Of a stretch of 64,000 nucleotides of DNA, positions 1 through 11,800 are shown piece after piece. The notes beneath the pieces are model-generated. The model made no database searches. It was given only the letters and a program-made list of their open reading frames with translations, and was not told the DNA's origin. Made by a program: the position numbers and the translations under genes. Each line of letters opens with the position of its first letter. The first letter of the stretch is position 1. This stretch comes from Halichondria panicea (lineage: Eukaryota > Porifera > Demospongiae > Suberitida > Halichondriidae): NCBI RefSeq assembly GCF_963675165.1, contig NC_087382.1, positions 7,178,315-7,242,314 on the forward strand, given 5' to 3'.

Positions 1-3000
1 TGCATGGGGTAGCTGACTCTTGGTTTTTTGGGCATGCCTGATGATCTTTGCACACTAGTGCCCTTAATCCTTGCCCTGATGGGCTGACCTAGGAATGTCC
101 GTACCTCTTCTCTCAGAAATGCAAACGCCTAATGTTGAGAATGACATTTTAGGAAAAAGTGAGCATCACAGGTGAACATGTAATGTAACAAGTAGAGGCA
201 AAATAGCTTGACAATGGTCTGATACACTTTCCTGAAGTGTTGAAAAACACATTGCGGCTGTATACCATGGCTAACAACTACATGTATAGGAGTGTTGTAT
301 AAGTACTGGTCATGCCGATGAGGAAAGCTAGCAGAAACGAACTAATCGTTACCTGAAATTAACCTCACCAAGATTTAGGTAGGTTTTAGGTGAGACTAGA
401 ATTACAGCATACATGTAGATGTAAATGAGTTTCCTCGGTCAAGGCATTGTTTAGAGGAAAGCTAGCTCTATAGACAACGTGCAAGATGAAAGCTTCCTAT
501 AATTATCTTGTTCGCTTTGATTTGACAATGAATATTTGTAGTAAAATCTGCTCTAATAAATGGTAACGTTAAACTGTTTATGCTATAAAACACAGAAATT
601 TAGCAGCAGACACAGACAGACTACTATAACCCACGGCCACTATGCCATGCTTCTCTTTCTGTCTCACCTTCTGAGCATCATCTTCTGATGCAAAAGTGAC
701 GTACCAACATGAATTCTCCGCAAAATCACACGATATAAAGTCGGGACAGTTGCCTCCCGAAAATAATGCCATTATGTCCTGAAAAAGTAATGTTACGTCA
801 GTAAACTAATAAGAATTAACGCAGAGATTTGGGAAAACACAACACAGGGAATCAAAAGTGCAAAGAACACACTGATAACTAATAATTATGCCTCAGTGTA
901 CGCATGCGCAAGTGAGGTATACGATAGTGTGTTTGTATGTCTGTCTGTCTGTCAGTCTATGTAGACTGCTACAGCTGCTCAAGGATTCATGAAGTGCAAG
1001 TAGGAGTTTCTATAAGGCTTCTAGCCACGTTTTGGATTGCAATTTGTGGATTTGCAAAATAATCCTTCGTTCTCGAGTTATAGCTAGGTTTGCATACTTG
1101 GATCCCATTATTATAGCCTTTTCAGAACAGTGCATAACAAAACTTGTCCATGGAGTGTTGCTACTCTGCTTAGTAGTTATATAACCAAGCTTCACGTCAT
1201 AAAGCTTCCCACCAAAGCATCATCCTGCAATGCTTTCATCTAGTCAGTTCAAGGAAGCAGTCGTGACAAAGTTGTAAAATCGTTGAGCCTGAATTCTAGT
1301 TTTCTATTTCAGAGCTAACCTTTTACCAATTGCCGGGATCAATGAAAACTTAATCATTTGCTATTTAAAGACAGCTGAGAACCGACAGCAAAATTAGAAT
1401 GAACAGACATAACGATCAACATGTACTACGATAACCCTACTGCGTTGACGAGCAGTAAATTTACTGCAGCTCATTAACACACACTGTATGCGAATAATAA
1501 TAATAATTATAAAAATTATTATTATGTTTACTGTATATGTACATGTACCTTTTGCGGTGTGTCTTGTGGTATCTCTCTGAGAATGAGTATACATCTCTTC
1601 TCTGGAATGGCCCTGATCTTCTCTCCCTGCTCATCCAGGTGTAACACATGGGACTCTGCATTGATCACATACAAGAGTCCATAATAAAAGAGAGAGTATC
1701 GAACGCATGCATACTGTGCATCACATGTATTCGGAAATTAACGTGATTTGCTTTGAGGAGCGTAATTAATAATAACAATTTGGCAGTAACATTATTGCTG
1801 CCTCGAGGCAAGTGGCGGCTCTAGGAGCTCGGATTGGTCAGTTACCAAGCAAGAAGTCACGTTACTTTCCGAACTATTATTGTGTGTGCTCAAATTGTGA
1901 CCTGGCACTTGTACATTTTTTATGACAAGACTTTCCTATCACATAATTACTTAGACTCACCTTTCACTACTTCCAAGATCAAATCAATATCTGTGGTCAA
2001 CCTCTTCACCTGATAAGCAGTGGACAGAATTATGACAATGATTCTCTAGTTAGTGGACTGCACACACACAACGTCAATCAAAGAGCTGCTAGCAACGCCT
2101 TTGCAACAAATAATTACCGTATAGCGCGAAATTTCGAGGGGCTTAATTTTCACGGATTAGAATTGTTCTTTAATTAGAATTACCTGCTATTATGCAAATA
2201 TTTAAAGGCGTGGCTTCCGGTAAGCAACCATTCCGCGAACATTGTGCAACGAAATGGCTTTTAGAGTCCAATCAACGAAATATAAGTGCCTCGAAAATTT
2301 AGCGCTATACAGTATATAAAATTATGCTGTACAGTGTTTACAGCATCCACTTGAAAGAACTTTGACTACTAAATGCATTTCTTAATGAAGTGATTTTTGG
2401 TGGAATATCTACTCTGCCATCCATTTTCAGTGCTCAGTTCCTAGAACGGGATATTGGATAGCCTAGAAACTGTGCCAATTCCTTCGAATATGGAAATTCA
2501 ACAATACTTATACGTACACTAACACACATCAGAGAAGGTGCAGTTCGTCAAGAGCAAATAACTTCAGTCGACAACAACTGCTTACTGCATTTACAAACTT
2601 TGAGCTGTGTTACCAGAAAATACAACTAAGCCATTGATGTTCATCAACACTGCACTGCTACTATTGTGATCTTGCGTTTGACCTGGAAATTCTGGCTCAC
2701 ACACACATAATAGAAACAAACTTGACTGACTACACATGCCTTTTTTGCACATGAGCTACTTGGATCAGGAGCTGAAAAATTTCTGAACGAGATGATTCAA
2801 GTGCCAGCAACTAAGAGGAGACTTATTGTAAAATTCTGGTGGTTTTGAAGGTGTCTTAGTTGAATTGTAAGTAACAACCAACCATTTGTTTCTCAAGTCT
2901 TTTACCTCAAACTTTGATGTGGTGGGTGCTCAACTTTTTTTTTCAACAGGCAGCGTAAATTAAACAGGTCAAAGGGTGCCATCATAAGCTTACTTTACAC

Positions 3001-6000
3001 CAGTTGTTTTGACAATCTTTATAAACTCATCGCATAGTAAAATGATGCCAAAAAACGAAGCGAGCGGGCCTGAGAAACAAGCAATTGTATGTGATATAAC
3101 CATGGTGTTCTCTTTTTAATAGGTGTCAAAAAGGGGCGGTTATTTTTCTTTGTGCACGAGTCAGCATAATAGGCATGTGCCCATTCTTCTACTACTACTA
3201 CTTGTAGCTTCACTAAATTTGTCCATGCAAACTCTAGGCGGGAGGAAAAATTTGGTTCCACATTCCCCCAGACACCCTGCTATATGAAATATTCAGGTAC
3301 GACTGTGTGCAAACATGTAGCTTAATTCAGTGCTTTTTCAGATTACGCTTCAGCGCATTACATTGTATAATTATACATAGTAGACAAGCGTTCCCTTACC
3401 ATGGATGCGACCATGATTTTGCTGAATCTTTAGAGACATCTTCTAAATCTCAATAATACTTTTATTTCAGCTTATATATACTTTACTCCTGATTTAGGTC
3501 CATGCAATTTAACTCTGTGTATGCAACCGCATTCCATAACCTTTGCAAGTGGTCTACAGTTACACGTACAGCTGAAATCATTGGCCTGGTTGCTAAGAGT
3601 AAATAATGCATACCTGATTGAAGTTGGCCACAATGGTAACAGGCACAAAATTGTCTCCATCCATCTGTGACACTGCATAACCATAAACATTTATTAATGC
3701 AACAACTTCAACATGCATACATGTAGCAATATTCAGCAGGTTACCGTAAATAGTTTTAATATTTACTGTACACAAGCCACTTCGAGCGTTTGGAATTGGC
3801 TATCTTTAGGTGTAACAAACACGGACATTCTCTTCTACATACATGTAATTATAGTACGTGACTGTGGATGATTAAATTCGGAGTAGGATGTTTTTGTACA
3901 TGTACACAAGCAGGTTGATATTGTACATTCCTTGCTACAAAATTCGAGGCAATCACATTACACTTACACAGATACTTGTCAGTAGCCAAGTTATCCTTAG
4001 AGAAGTAATACTCCACTTGTTGCATGAGAGTAGCTTTGAGTTCTTCCGTCTGTAGTGGTGGTGGGCTTACTTGACCATTTCCCAGAACACCATTGGAGGG
4101 AAGACCCTTGCTCTGAATGTTGCCCACTGGCATCAACATATGTGTCAGGTAGCCAGACTGGTCCTCCATCATCACTACAGCAACAATTTACATGTACTTA
4201 CAGAGTACTCTAGGTTGCTTTCCAAGGCCCTTTATTTTCAAGGGACTACAGCAGAGAAAATTATGACAACATTGCGTGCAGGACTAGACAAGACAAGTCC
4301 CCAGTACTACTACAGGTCATGCATAGTAAATACAGTGGGTAAATTTGGCGAATTAAATTTTTGGCGAATGAGACAATAATATTTAACTATTATTGGCGAT
4401 TTTTAATTTTACGATCATACTGCATGAATTATTGATCACATGCGACACAGAGTCAAGCTAAAACAATGACGATTTTTAATTTCGGCAACCCTCACCTTGA
4501 TTTGGCGCCAAACAATATTATTTTCCCGTTATATGGTAGGTTAGCAAGCTACAAGTGGCAAGCGAGCTATGAATGGTCATCTCATAATCTCCAATTGTCA
4601 CATGACAGGCTGACAAGTTATGACACGTGTCAAGCTACTCTGTCTACATGGAGTTGATTGAAATGTCACAGTCATGCACGAGTAACTCGTCTAAACGCTA
4701 ATACGGCTGCATGCACTGGTTGGGTGGGATTACTATATCCAATGAAAGCACAGTGGGTGCTGATGCTCGGTGGATGTGTCAAGCTACATAACATAAAGCT
4801 ATAGCTATTGCTAACACACACATGATAATTATAACGATGTTAGCTGCATGCAAGCATAATATTATTATGAGGAAACTCAAAGAGTGAACAACCATGCATG
4901 ATAATTGCTAAAAAGGATGCCTAAAGTCCTAAGTCAAAATTAATGGCTGCTGCATTAGCACAACCTTGAGTTGAGCTTCTCTTCTACTCTAGCTAGCGTT
5001 TTAGTGCAGAGCTGACTACTAAGCAGAGTAGCAACATTCCATGGACAAGTTTTGCTACGCACTCTTCTGAATAGGCTGCAATAACATTCTAAACAAGCAA
5101 AACTAGGAATAACTCGAGAACGAAGCATTATTTTGCAAATCCACGAATTAAAATCCAATGACTAGAAGCCAATAGAAACTCTTACTTGCACTTCATTGAT
5201 CCTTGAGCAGCTGTAGCAGTCTACACAGACAGACAGACACACTACCATATACCTCGCTTGCGCATGCACACACACACCGAGGCATAACTACCATTAACAT
5301 TAAAAACAAATACTAGAACAGCCTTGGGATATTTGTGTACACAGCCATAAAGTAAAACCAACCAGGAGTCAGAAGGACAGGTGACTCTTCAAAATCTTTA
5401 CCAATAGCATCATCTCCAAAATTGTGCATAAAGCCACCGCTATTTCTGCTCTCAGTACAACTACTCAGAGGCGACTCATCATCCATCTCAATTGCACCGT
5501 CCCTGTAAAGGGTGGATACATGCAATAACACAGGAGATAAATACTGAGTGCCACATGTTACGTTTTGCCAGACTATAACATAATTTCAACGAGGCTATAA
5601 TCCAGGCCAGGTGGAAAACTGTTACACTTTAAAAAATTTGTCGCACAGCGCTTTGTGTTTATTTGCCGTTAAACCACTTCTAGAGAATCCGGAATTATAA
5701 ACATCAGACATTGTACATCATTAACCATGATTGTAACACTCTAATAAGAGCAATATTTTCCATTGTAGCCACAAAAGGTCCATTTATGTCTCATTACAAA
5801 CCACTACTCAAAAGCACAATAGGTGAACTCATGCTTCAATTGCTACCGGATTACACAAAGAAACTACAAAGGTCACAGTGCATGTGCATGATACCCTAGC
5901 CCTACTCACAATCTAACCGGTGAATGCATGATACATACATGAAAGCATAAAATTGACACTAAAATAAGACAGTTATTTACATGTGCTGAGGTTCCATAGA

Positions 6001-6272
6001 GGCAATGGCTTGTTGTGTAGTCACATCGGCTTGGTCTTTAGTTGAGGTCTGAATGGAAGAAAAACCAGTTTTATGCACAACCAGTTAGTTGCTATAGTAA
6101 TTGATGACGTCATAGTGCAGCTACACTCTGCACGTTGCCCATTGACATTGCAAATAACGCACAACAGCATGCACAAGAGATCACAGAACTCAGTAACACT
6201 CGCCTCATACTAACAAACAGCTAAGCTAAGTAGTAAAAATACTATCCCTACCAATGTAGTACTTTCCTCCAT
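1..6272 (-). CDS. LARP4: LARP4-like La-related RNA-binding protein (partial, 3' end beyond window)
   Basis: Nine exons join in phase: 6272-6252, 6048-5981, 5502-5363, 4174-3968, 3672-3614, 2009-1961, 1655-1549, 778-668 and 128-<1. The ATG at 6272 opens a short acidic N-terminus. The La motif spans exons 4-6 (QQVEYYFSKDNLATDKYL, then MDGDNFVPVTIVANF, then KRLTTDIDLILEVV). The RRM follows in exons 7-9 (RCILILREIP, CPDFISCDFAENSCWYVTF, FLREEVRTFLGQPIRARIK). This order and wording match LARP4/4B, cytoplasmic proteins known to bind poly(A) RNA and PABP and to stabilise mRNA. About 296 residues are visible; the disordered C-terminal half lies left of the window. Donors and acceptors are canonical; the exon 3 donor (G/GTTGGT) is the weakest. 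The LARP4 versus LARP4B assignment is not meaningful here. Confidence 0.9.
890..1210 (+). repeat. Dispersed repeat R1, copy 1
   Basis: Starts near a cctc(g/a)g...gcatgcgcaag...gaggtata head, continues through a GT/CTGT-rich tract and the box gctgctcaaggat, then a conserved body (gtggatttgcaaaataat, ctcgagttat). It lies in the LARP4 intron between exons 7 and 8. No coding capacity. The same body recurs at least nine more times in this window, in both orientations. Confidence 0.6.
2118..2315. mobile_element. Short terminal-inverted-repeat element (MITE), 'accgtatagcg' family
   Basis: Lies in the large LARP4 intron 2010-3613. The left end reads taccgtatagcgcgaaattt and the right end is its near complement (aaatttagcgctatacagta), giving a ~198-bp non-coding foldback element flanked by TA. 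A shorter relative is at 16621-16702, with its duplicate at 36630-36711. I see nothing else in the rest of this intron. Confidence 0.6.
4955..5290 (-). repeat. Dispersed repeat R1, copy 2 (inverted)
   Basis: Reverse-oriented copy of the R1 body (ataactcgagaacgaagc, ttttgcaaatccacgaat, ccttgagcagctgtagcagt) ending in the tgcgcatgcac...cgaggcata head. It lies in the LARP4 intron between exons 3 and 4. Confidence 0.6.
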
Positions 6273-6716
6273 TGCTGCGTCAGCCAGGGCTAGTTCACGT
6301 AGTGCTTAGTGCTTCAGTCTTAACAAGTTACCTTGATGCCAACAGGCCACGTACGTACTTGACACAGCTTACTCTTTAATGTGCTTCACAGTTGCTCTAT
6401 CTAACATATAAATAGTTCCAGGTTGAGATAGTGAGCAACCAGACTAAAACATAAAGTTACAAACTGGTGCTCAATACTATCCTTAGGCTTATGTACGCAC
6501 TTTAGTCTAGCTACACACTATGTGCTGAACTAACTAGATACTACACATAAATTTAACGAGATCAGACACAGCATAGACAAGGCTATGCTATATGCTACTA
6601 GCAAGATCTGCATGCCATGTGACACGCCAGAAAAACAGACCTCGCCCAAAAACTGCTCTAATCCAGGAAGTAGGCGTTGCTATGGTACATAGTACACAGC
6701 CAAAAATCCACGGGCC

Positions 6717-6754
6717 GTTTCATGCCTGTTACGGGCCCGTTACAGGCATGAAAC
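6717..6754. repeat. Near-perfect palindrome upstream of LARP4
   Basis: A ~38-bp inverted repeat centred on gggccc; arms gtttcatgcctgt(t/a)acggg differ at one position. It lies ~445 bp upstream of the LARP4 ATG. It could be a hairpin, a short MITE or a dimeric factor site; nothing in the sequence decides between them. Confidence 0.55.
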
Positions 6755-7029
6755 CACGTGGTGTATTTGTTAGATCATAGATTGAAGAGTTATCTATGGT
6801 TAGATACTGCTTAGCAGCCTGTGGATTTCAGCATGTATTCCACGGCTGTATATAAACAGTCTGAGCACGGCCTGTAAGCAGCCCTATGTTCTCAGTTAGT
6901 TCCGGTTTGCTTTTATACAGTTAAAAGCTGAGTTTGGCATGAATAATTCAACAAAGAAACAAACATAGCCAGACAGTTTGACAGTTTACAACACTAATAG
7001 GACTGTTTCTTCTAGCGCTGGTGCTGCTC

Positions 7030-7345
7030 GAGTGTGTCACTGTGTGTATAAAGAAGACATGTGAATAATGGTTGCAAAGAAAATAATGTTTCTTACCGTT
7101 TGCTCGACTGTTTATACTAACCAGCCATGTCCTCTGTCTCTGTGTGTATAAAGAAGACATGTGAATATCATTGCAAAGAAAATGTTTCTTACCAATATAA
7201 TGTGTTGTTCGACTGTTCGTACTGTCCACAGACCAGCCATGTCCTCCGTCACTGTGTATATATAATATAGTGAATAATTATAGTCTTACCTTTTATACAT
7301 TTTTTGTTCGACTGTTTGTACTGTCAAAGACCAGCCATGTCCACA
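7030..7345 (-). repeat. Tandem array of ~100-bp exon/intron-like units
   Basis: Read on the minus strand, three successive units each show a ~45-60-nt block containing gacatggctggt and cagtcga(a/g)caa, then a canonical donor (GGTAAGA), a 38-55-nt spacer and a canonical acceptor (tatacacacag). Donors fall near 7290, 7192 and 7097; acceptors near 7252, 7140 and 7040. The spacers share tttctttgcaa...cacatgtcttcttta. No frame is shared by all blocks: unit 2 hits a stop in the frame of unit 1. The array may be untranslated, alternatively spliced, or only a minisatellite that contains splice motifs. Confidence 0.55.
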
Positions 7346-7549
7346 GCCAGTAACTTAACTAAAGCAAAACACAAACAAAGTTTTTATAATTATTGTGAAT
7401 GATTGCTTACCTGCCAAATTCTAAAGTATAGGTGTGTCCACGATGCTGTAATTAGACCAACCAATGTAAACGACAATAATTATTATTGTAAAATACCTTC
7501 TGGTCATGATGGGTTGAAATCATTGATGGCATAAGCATTCCAATTTATA

Positions 7550-7785
7550 TATGTACATCTGTATGTGTGCATCAGTACACGAGTTTAAAGTGAGTTAAAT
7601 AATTATTAATTGGCTCACATTCTCAAGTAGTGTGACAAGGAACCTCAATCTCTCGAGCTCAATCAGTACAGTAATGATGACATAGACACAGGTACATCTG
7701 TATGTGTGAATACGTAAACAAGTTCGAGTAAGTGAGTCAATAATAGAACCTGAATCTCGAGCTCGTAAAGTAATGATGACAGACA
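7550..7785. repeat. Diverged tandem duplication, ~130-bp unit
   Basis: Two adjacent units share acatctgtatgtgtg, a run of gag/gtgag words, aacct(c/g)aatctc, tcgagctc and gtaatgatgacA. Non-coding, between LARP4 and SETD2. Confidence 0.4.
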
Positions 7786-7945
7786 ACTGTAGATAATATC
7801 ATAGGTATACATTTACATGCATTTTATACTTCGTACTCGCCTATTTAGTAGCCGTTGTAGAGGTGCATATCCTCCTTTTTAGTTGTGTATTCCTATACAT
7901 AAGCAGCATATGGACCAACATTTTAAAAACCAGCTGAACACTCAC

Positions 7946-8033
7946 TTATAACATTGTAGAAGAAGTCAACAATCTGCGTCGCGTCAGAGGCAACCAGATC
8001 CGCAATACGAAATAACTCCGTCAACATTTTTGG
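7946..8033 (-). other. Possible short exon, unknown product
   Basis: An 88-nt block bounded by an acceptor (tacacag) and a donor (A/GTGAGT). From the ATG at 8027 it encodes an amphipathic peptide beginning MLTELFRIADLVASD. It looks coding in composition, but joining it to the next plausible acceptor (near 7892) gives a stop after four residues. I cannot assign it to LARP4 or SETD2. It may be a small gene, a 5' exon of a transcript including the 7030-7345 array, or chance. The rest of 6273-8853 shows no other convincing coding sequence. Confidence 0.25.
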
Positions 8034-8853
8034 CTGTGTACATGGTGGCTGTTTCAAAAATGACCATAAAAATAATATTATTGTCAGGAACAAAATAATG
8101 TTGTGGAAATTGAGATGGTCAAAGGTAAAAGATAGAAGAGAATTTCTGATAAACTGCCAAACTTATAAATATGAACAACACCATCACATCACTTAGGTAA
8201 CATCTTAATCTGACGTTATAGCCCTGTTTTTACACATGCATGCACCGGGGCCTATAATCCGGATTCCAACCTGGATTAAAGGCCTGCTTGCATACCATGC
8301 ACACATGTGTAAACAGGGCTTATGATAATTATATATATATCTCACCTTTATACCTTCGCCCATGATCCATGCACGTACATAATTACTACTAAGATCGACC
8401 ATAATGGTGATTAGAGGGGCCAGGTCCTCCAACAGCTAGGGAGCACTCCAGGAACCTATTTCCCTCCAGTCTGCAAAAGGACAGTATACAAGCTACTGAC
8501 ATTTAGGTTAGAATTATTACATGCATATTCACTACTTCATCTTTCACATGCTCTTTATTTTTAATTCTTGTAATTAGGCTAATAAGTGTTTTTCAGTTAA
8601 AAACAAAACAAAAAACGTACATAATTACCATAAACGTAGTAACACGCACTTTTTTCTCGTGATATTCACCTGGATTCAGACGTGAGCTGATCAAACAGGC
8701 ATGCATGTGATGTAAATAAAGAACACGTTTTATGTGAGTATTGAAAATAATTATAAATAAATAATTATAATAATGTAAGAATGAATAATAATTCCATTTA
8801 GAAAAACTTGGTGGTATTATTCAAAAACAACAACAAAAAGTTTGTTTGCAAAC

Positions 8854-11800
8854 TTAAGGACTTCTGTTCCGTACATAGACTGCCCCAAATTTCTTCATGT
8901 AATGCCTGATGTACTCCTTTGCCTTGGTTCGTACAGAGTCTGTTAGCGCTACCTTGTCCAATCCACCCTTCCTGGAAATCTCTTTCTCAGTCAACCCATG
9001 GCTCAACTGAAAAAACAGTAATACAAGATAATTATGGTTCCAACGACAATCACTCGATCTTCATATCATGATAAAGAAACGTATTAAGACAAGATCGTAA
9101 CCTTTATAGTTATGAAGACCAAACCAAACTTGGTCTATCTCTCCCAGAACTATGTACATATGGATATTTGAATGCCTATAATAATTATGCCTCGGTGCGC
9201 ATGCGCAAGCGAGGTTTGTGGTAGTTGGTGTGTTTGTGTGTGTACCTGTCTTCTGTCTGTCTGTCTGTCTGTCTGTGTAGACTGCTACAGCTGCTCAAGG
9301 ATCAATGAAGTGCAAGTAATAGGCTTTTAGTCATGTGTTCTTCGATTTTTAATTTGTGGATTTGCATACATGGTTCTTGAGTTATGCCTATAGTTTTGCT
9401 TACTTGGAATGCCATTGCAGCCTTTTCAGAAGAGTGCGTAGAAAAACTTGTCCATGGAATGTTGCAACTCTACTTAGTAGGCAGCTCTGCACTGGAACGC
9501 TAATTATTAGTAGCTGCAAGAGTGAGAAGAGAGCTGCAAGGCTCTGCTGATGGAGCCATTATAATTTTAGCCTTGAACTTCAATTGTTTTTACGTCGATC
9601 ATTATCCACTTCCCTGCGATTCAGGTTCTGATTCTGGCCTGCATGCAGCAAAATGATGCAAAAATGTTCATCATGATATCTATGTGTATAAAAGCTATTA
9701 GTAGCTTTGTTATTGGCACCACCACCGAGGCGTCAGCGCACCCGCGGTGCTCACAGTATTTATTATTGTTTTGATCGAAAAAGTTCTTTTTCTATAGAGG
9801 AACACATGTGTACACGAGGAACTTAAAATGCCTGTTCCCGTATCTTGGTTAATTACATTGTATCACCCCTAGGCTCCAATACATGTACTAAATAATAGTT
9901 AGACACTGTTTTGGAGGTGTCTATGGGATTTAGAAGCCCAAAGGCACTGATTTAGTATCCCGAGCGTAGCGAGGGTACTAAAGTGGCTGAGGGCTTCTAA
10001 ATCCCATAGACACCTCCAAAACAGTGTCTAGATACTAGTGCGCATGCGCAAACCGCTTGACTACAATACAATTACTTGACAACGAAATACTAGGTATACT
10101 AAGTAAATTTGCAGGTATACTAAGTCCCATAGTATACTAGCCTCCTTCACCGGCCTTCATAGGAAAGAAGGCCTGCTATCGACTGCTTGCGCATGCGCCA
10201 AATTATTGGATATTTTTCCCCGTAAAATTTCCTATAATACTGGATTCATCAGAGAAAATATCCTAAAAGTCATACACATGCAGAGCTATATAGCTAGCTA
10301 GCTAGAGACAGAGCTGTGTAGGTTTGTTGTACTGCTATTTTCTTCTGCAGTAGTAGTAGTATAGTAGACTTTCACCAAAGTTGGGCATGGCCTGTCCATA
10401 TAGGCTCTAGTCAGCTTTCATTCCGTTCAGACGATTGTCATCCGCACTGTTGCAGGGTGTGAGTCTTTTGTTAACATAGCAAGCTAAGGGTAGCTATCAG
10501 AGAATGCTATCCGATGGGCTAGAAACCTTCAATCGAACTTTCTATCTACTTCCTTCAATCCACTTCCGTTCGTTGTGATGTCATAGTTTTACTGAGCATA
10601 TACGATGTTATCCAAAGCCCCCAGATACCGGGGGGGATATTAGCGCATGCGCAAGCAGTCGATACCAGGCCCACTTTCCTAAGTGAAGTGGGAAGTGCGG
10701 CCTGGGATCGAGGCTAATAGCATACCTGCTCTGAGGCACTTTTCCCATGTACTTCCCATGTAGATCTTATCAACTAGTGTCTAAGTACAATTATGATCTT
10801 ATTAGGAGCTAAAATCAATGTAGAAAAAACTACAACGCTGAGTAATTTACCTTTCTCGCTAAGTGCTTAAAATCTTCTACACAAGTGATTCTGCCGTATT
10901 TGCAGTCTGGTTTTCTGTGCTGGTCCAAGCATTGTGTCACTAACTTTGAAACCTGGAAACAAAATCACATGGCATTGTAAAACTACTTATCAAGAGTGAC
11001 AAAGCTGACCTTATGGCGAAACGACTCTTTCAACACATGCTCTTTGGATCGCCGTTTTTTACGAGAGGAACGCTTCTTACTAGTCGAGTGATCATGAGGA
11101 GACGAAGACCTAGCCATTGGCGAGGGAGTCATACTGTATTGTTCTGAATACGTTGGACTGTTTTCTTCATTTACTGAACTGGACATGCAGTCTGTGGTTT
11201 TGGAATCAGACTCAAGGGTACCGGTGGGTTCATCTTCAGATATAAAACTTGTTTCCATGCTTGCTTTGATATATTCTGATGGATGGGTTGTGGGAGAGTT
11301 AGGTTCAGGATTGGCACTGGTGGTTGTGGTACTTATGGATGAATGAGGAGTGGGACTGGAAGGAGTACGAGGCCCAGTGGGAGAAAGGGGAGGGGTTTCA
11401 TCTGGAGTATGTGGGCGACGGCTGTCAATGGGTGTTCTGGGCCCCCTTTTGAAATCAACCTGACAATGACGGAGTGTTTAACACAGTACAGCATGTACAA
11501 GTACGTGTATAGTATTTAGCACATGTCAATGAGCATGCATGTACATGTACAAGTCATGTATAGGGGTTCGTTAGGAGTGAAAGGTGAAATGAAACGATAG
11601 TTTACCTCGTCCTGTTCTTTGTCAGAGTCTGGTTCTGGAGTGCCAAGGTCCATGATGATTGTCCCTTCGGCATCTTTGTCAGTGGGCCGCTCCCACTGCG
11701 TCTTACGAGTGATCACATGATAGTAGTATGCTTTCCCTGTACCACACACAGAGACTACAATCATGATGAGCATTCATACAATTTGAATGAGCATGCTACA

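Noticed and set aside
7030-7345. CRISPR-like array
   Set aside because: The units are ~100 bp with conserved splice motifs, not short repeats with unique spacers.
8205-8432. Minus-strand frame of 75 codons between LARP4 and SETD2
   Set aside because: Starts at a TTG, has a stop just upstream in the same frame, and no family or splice support.
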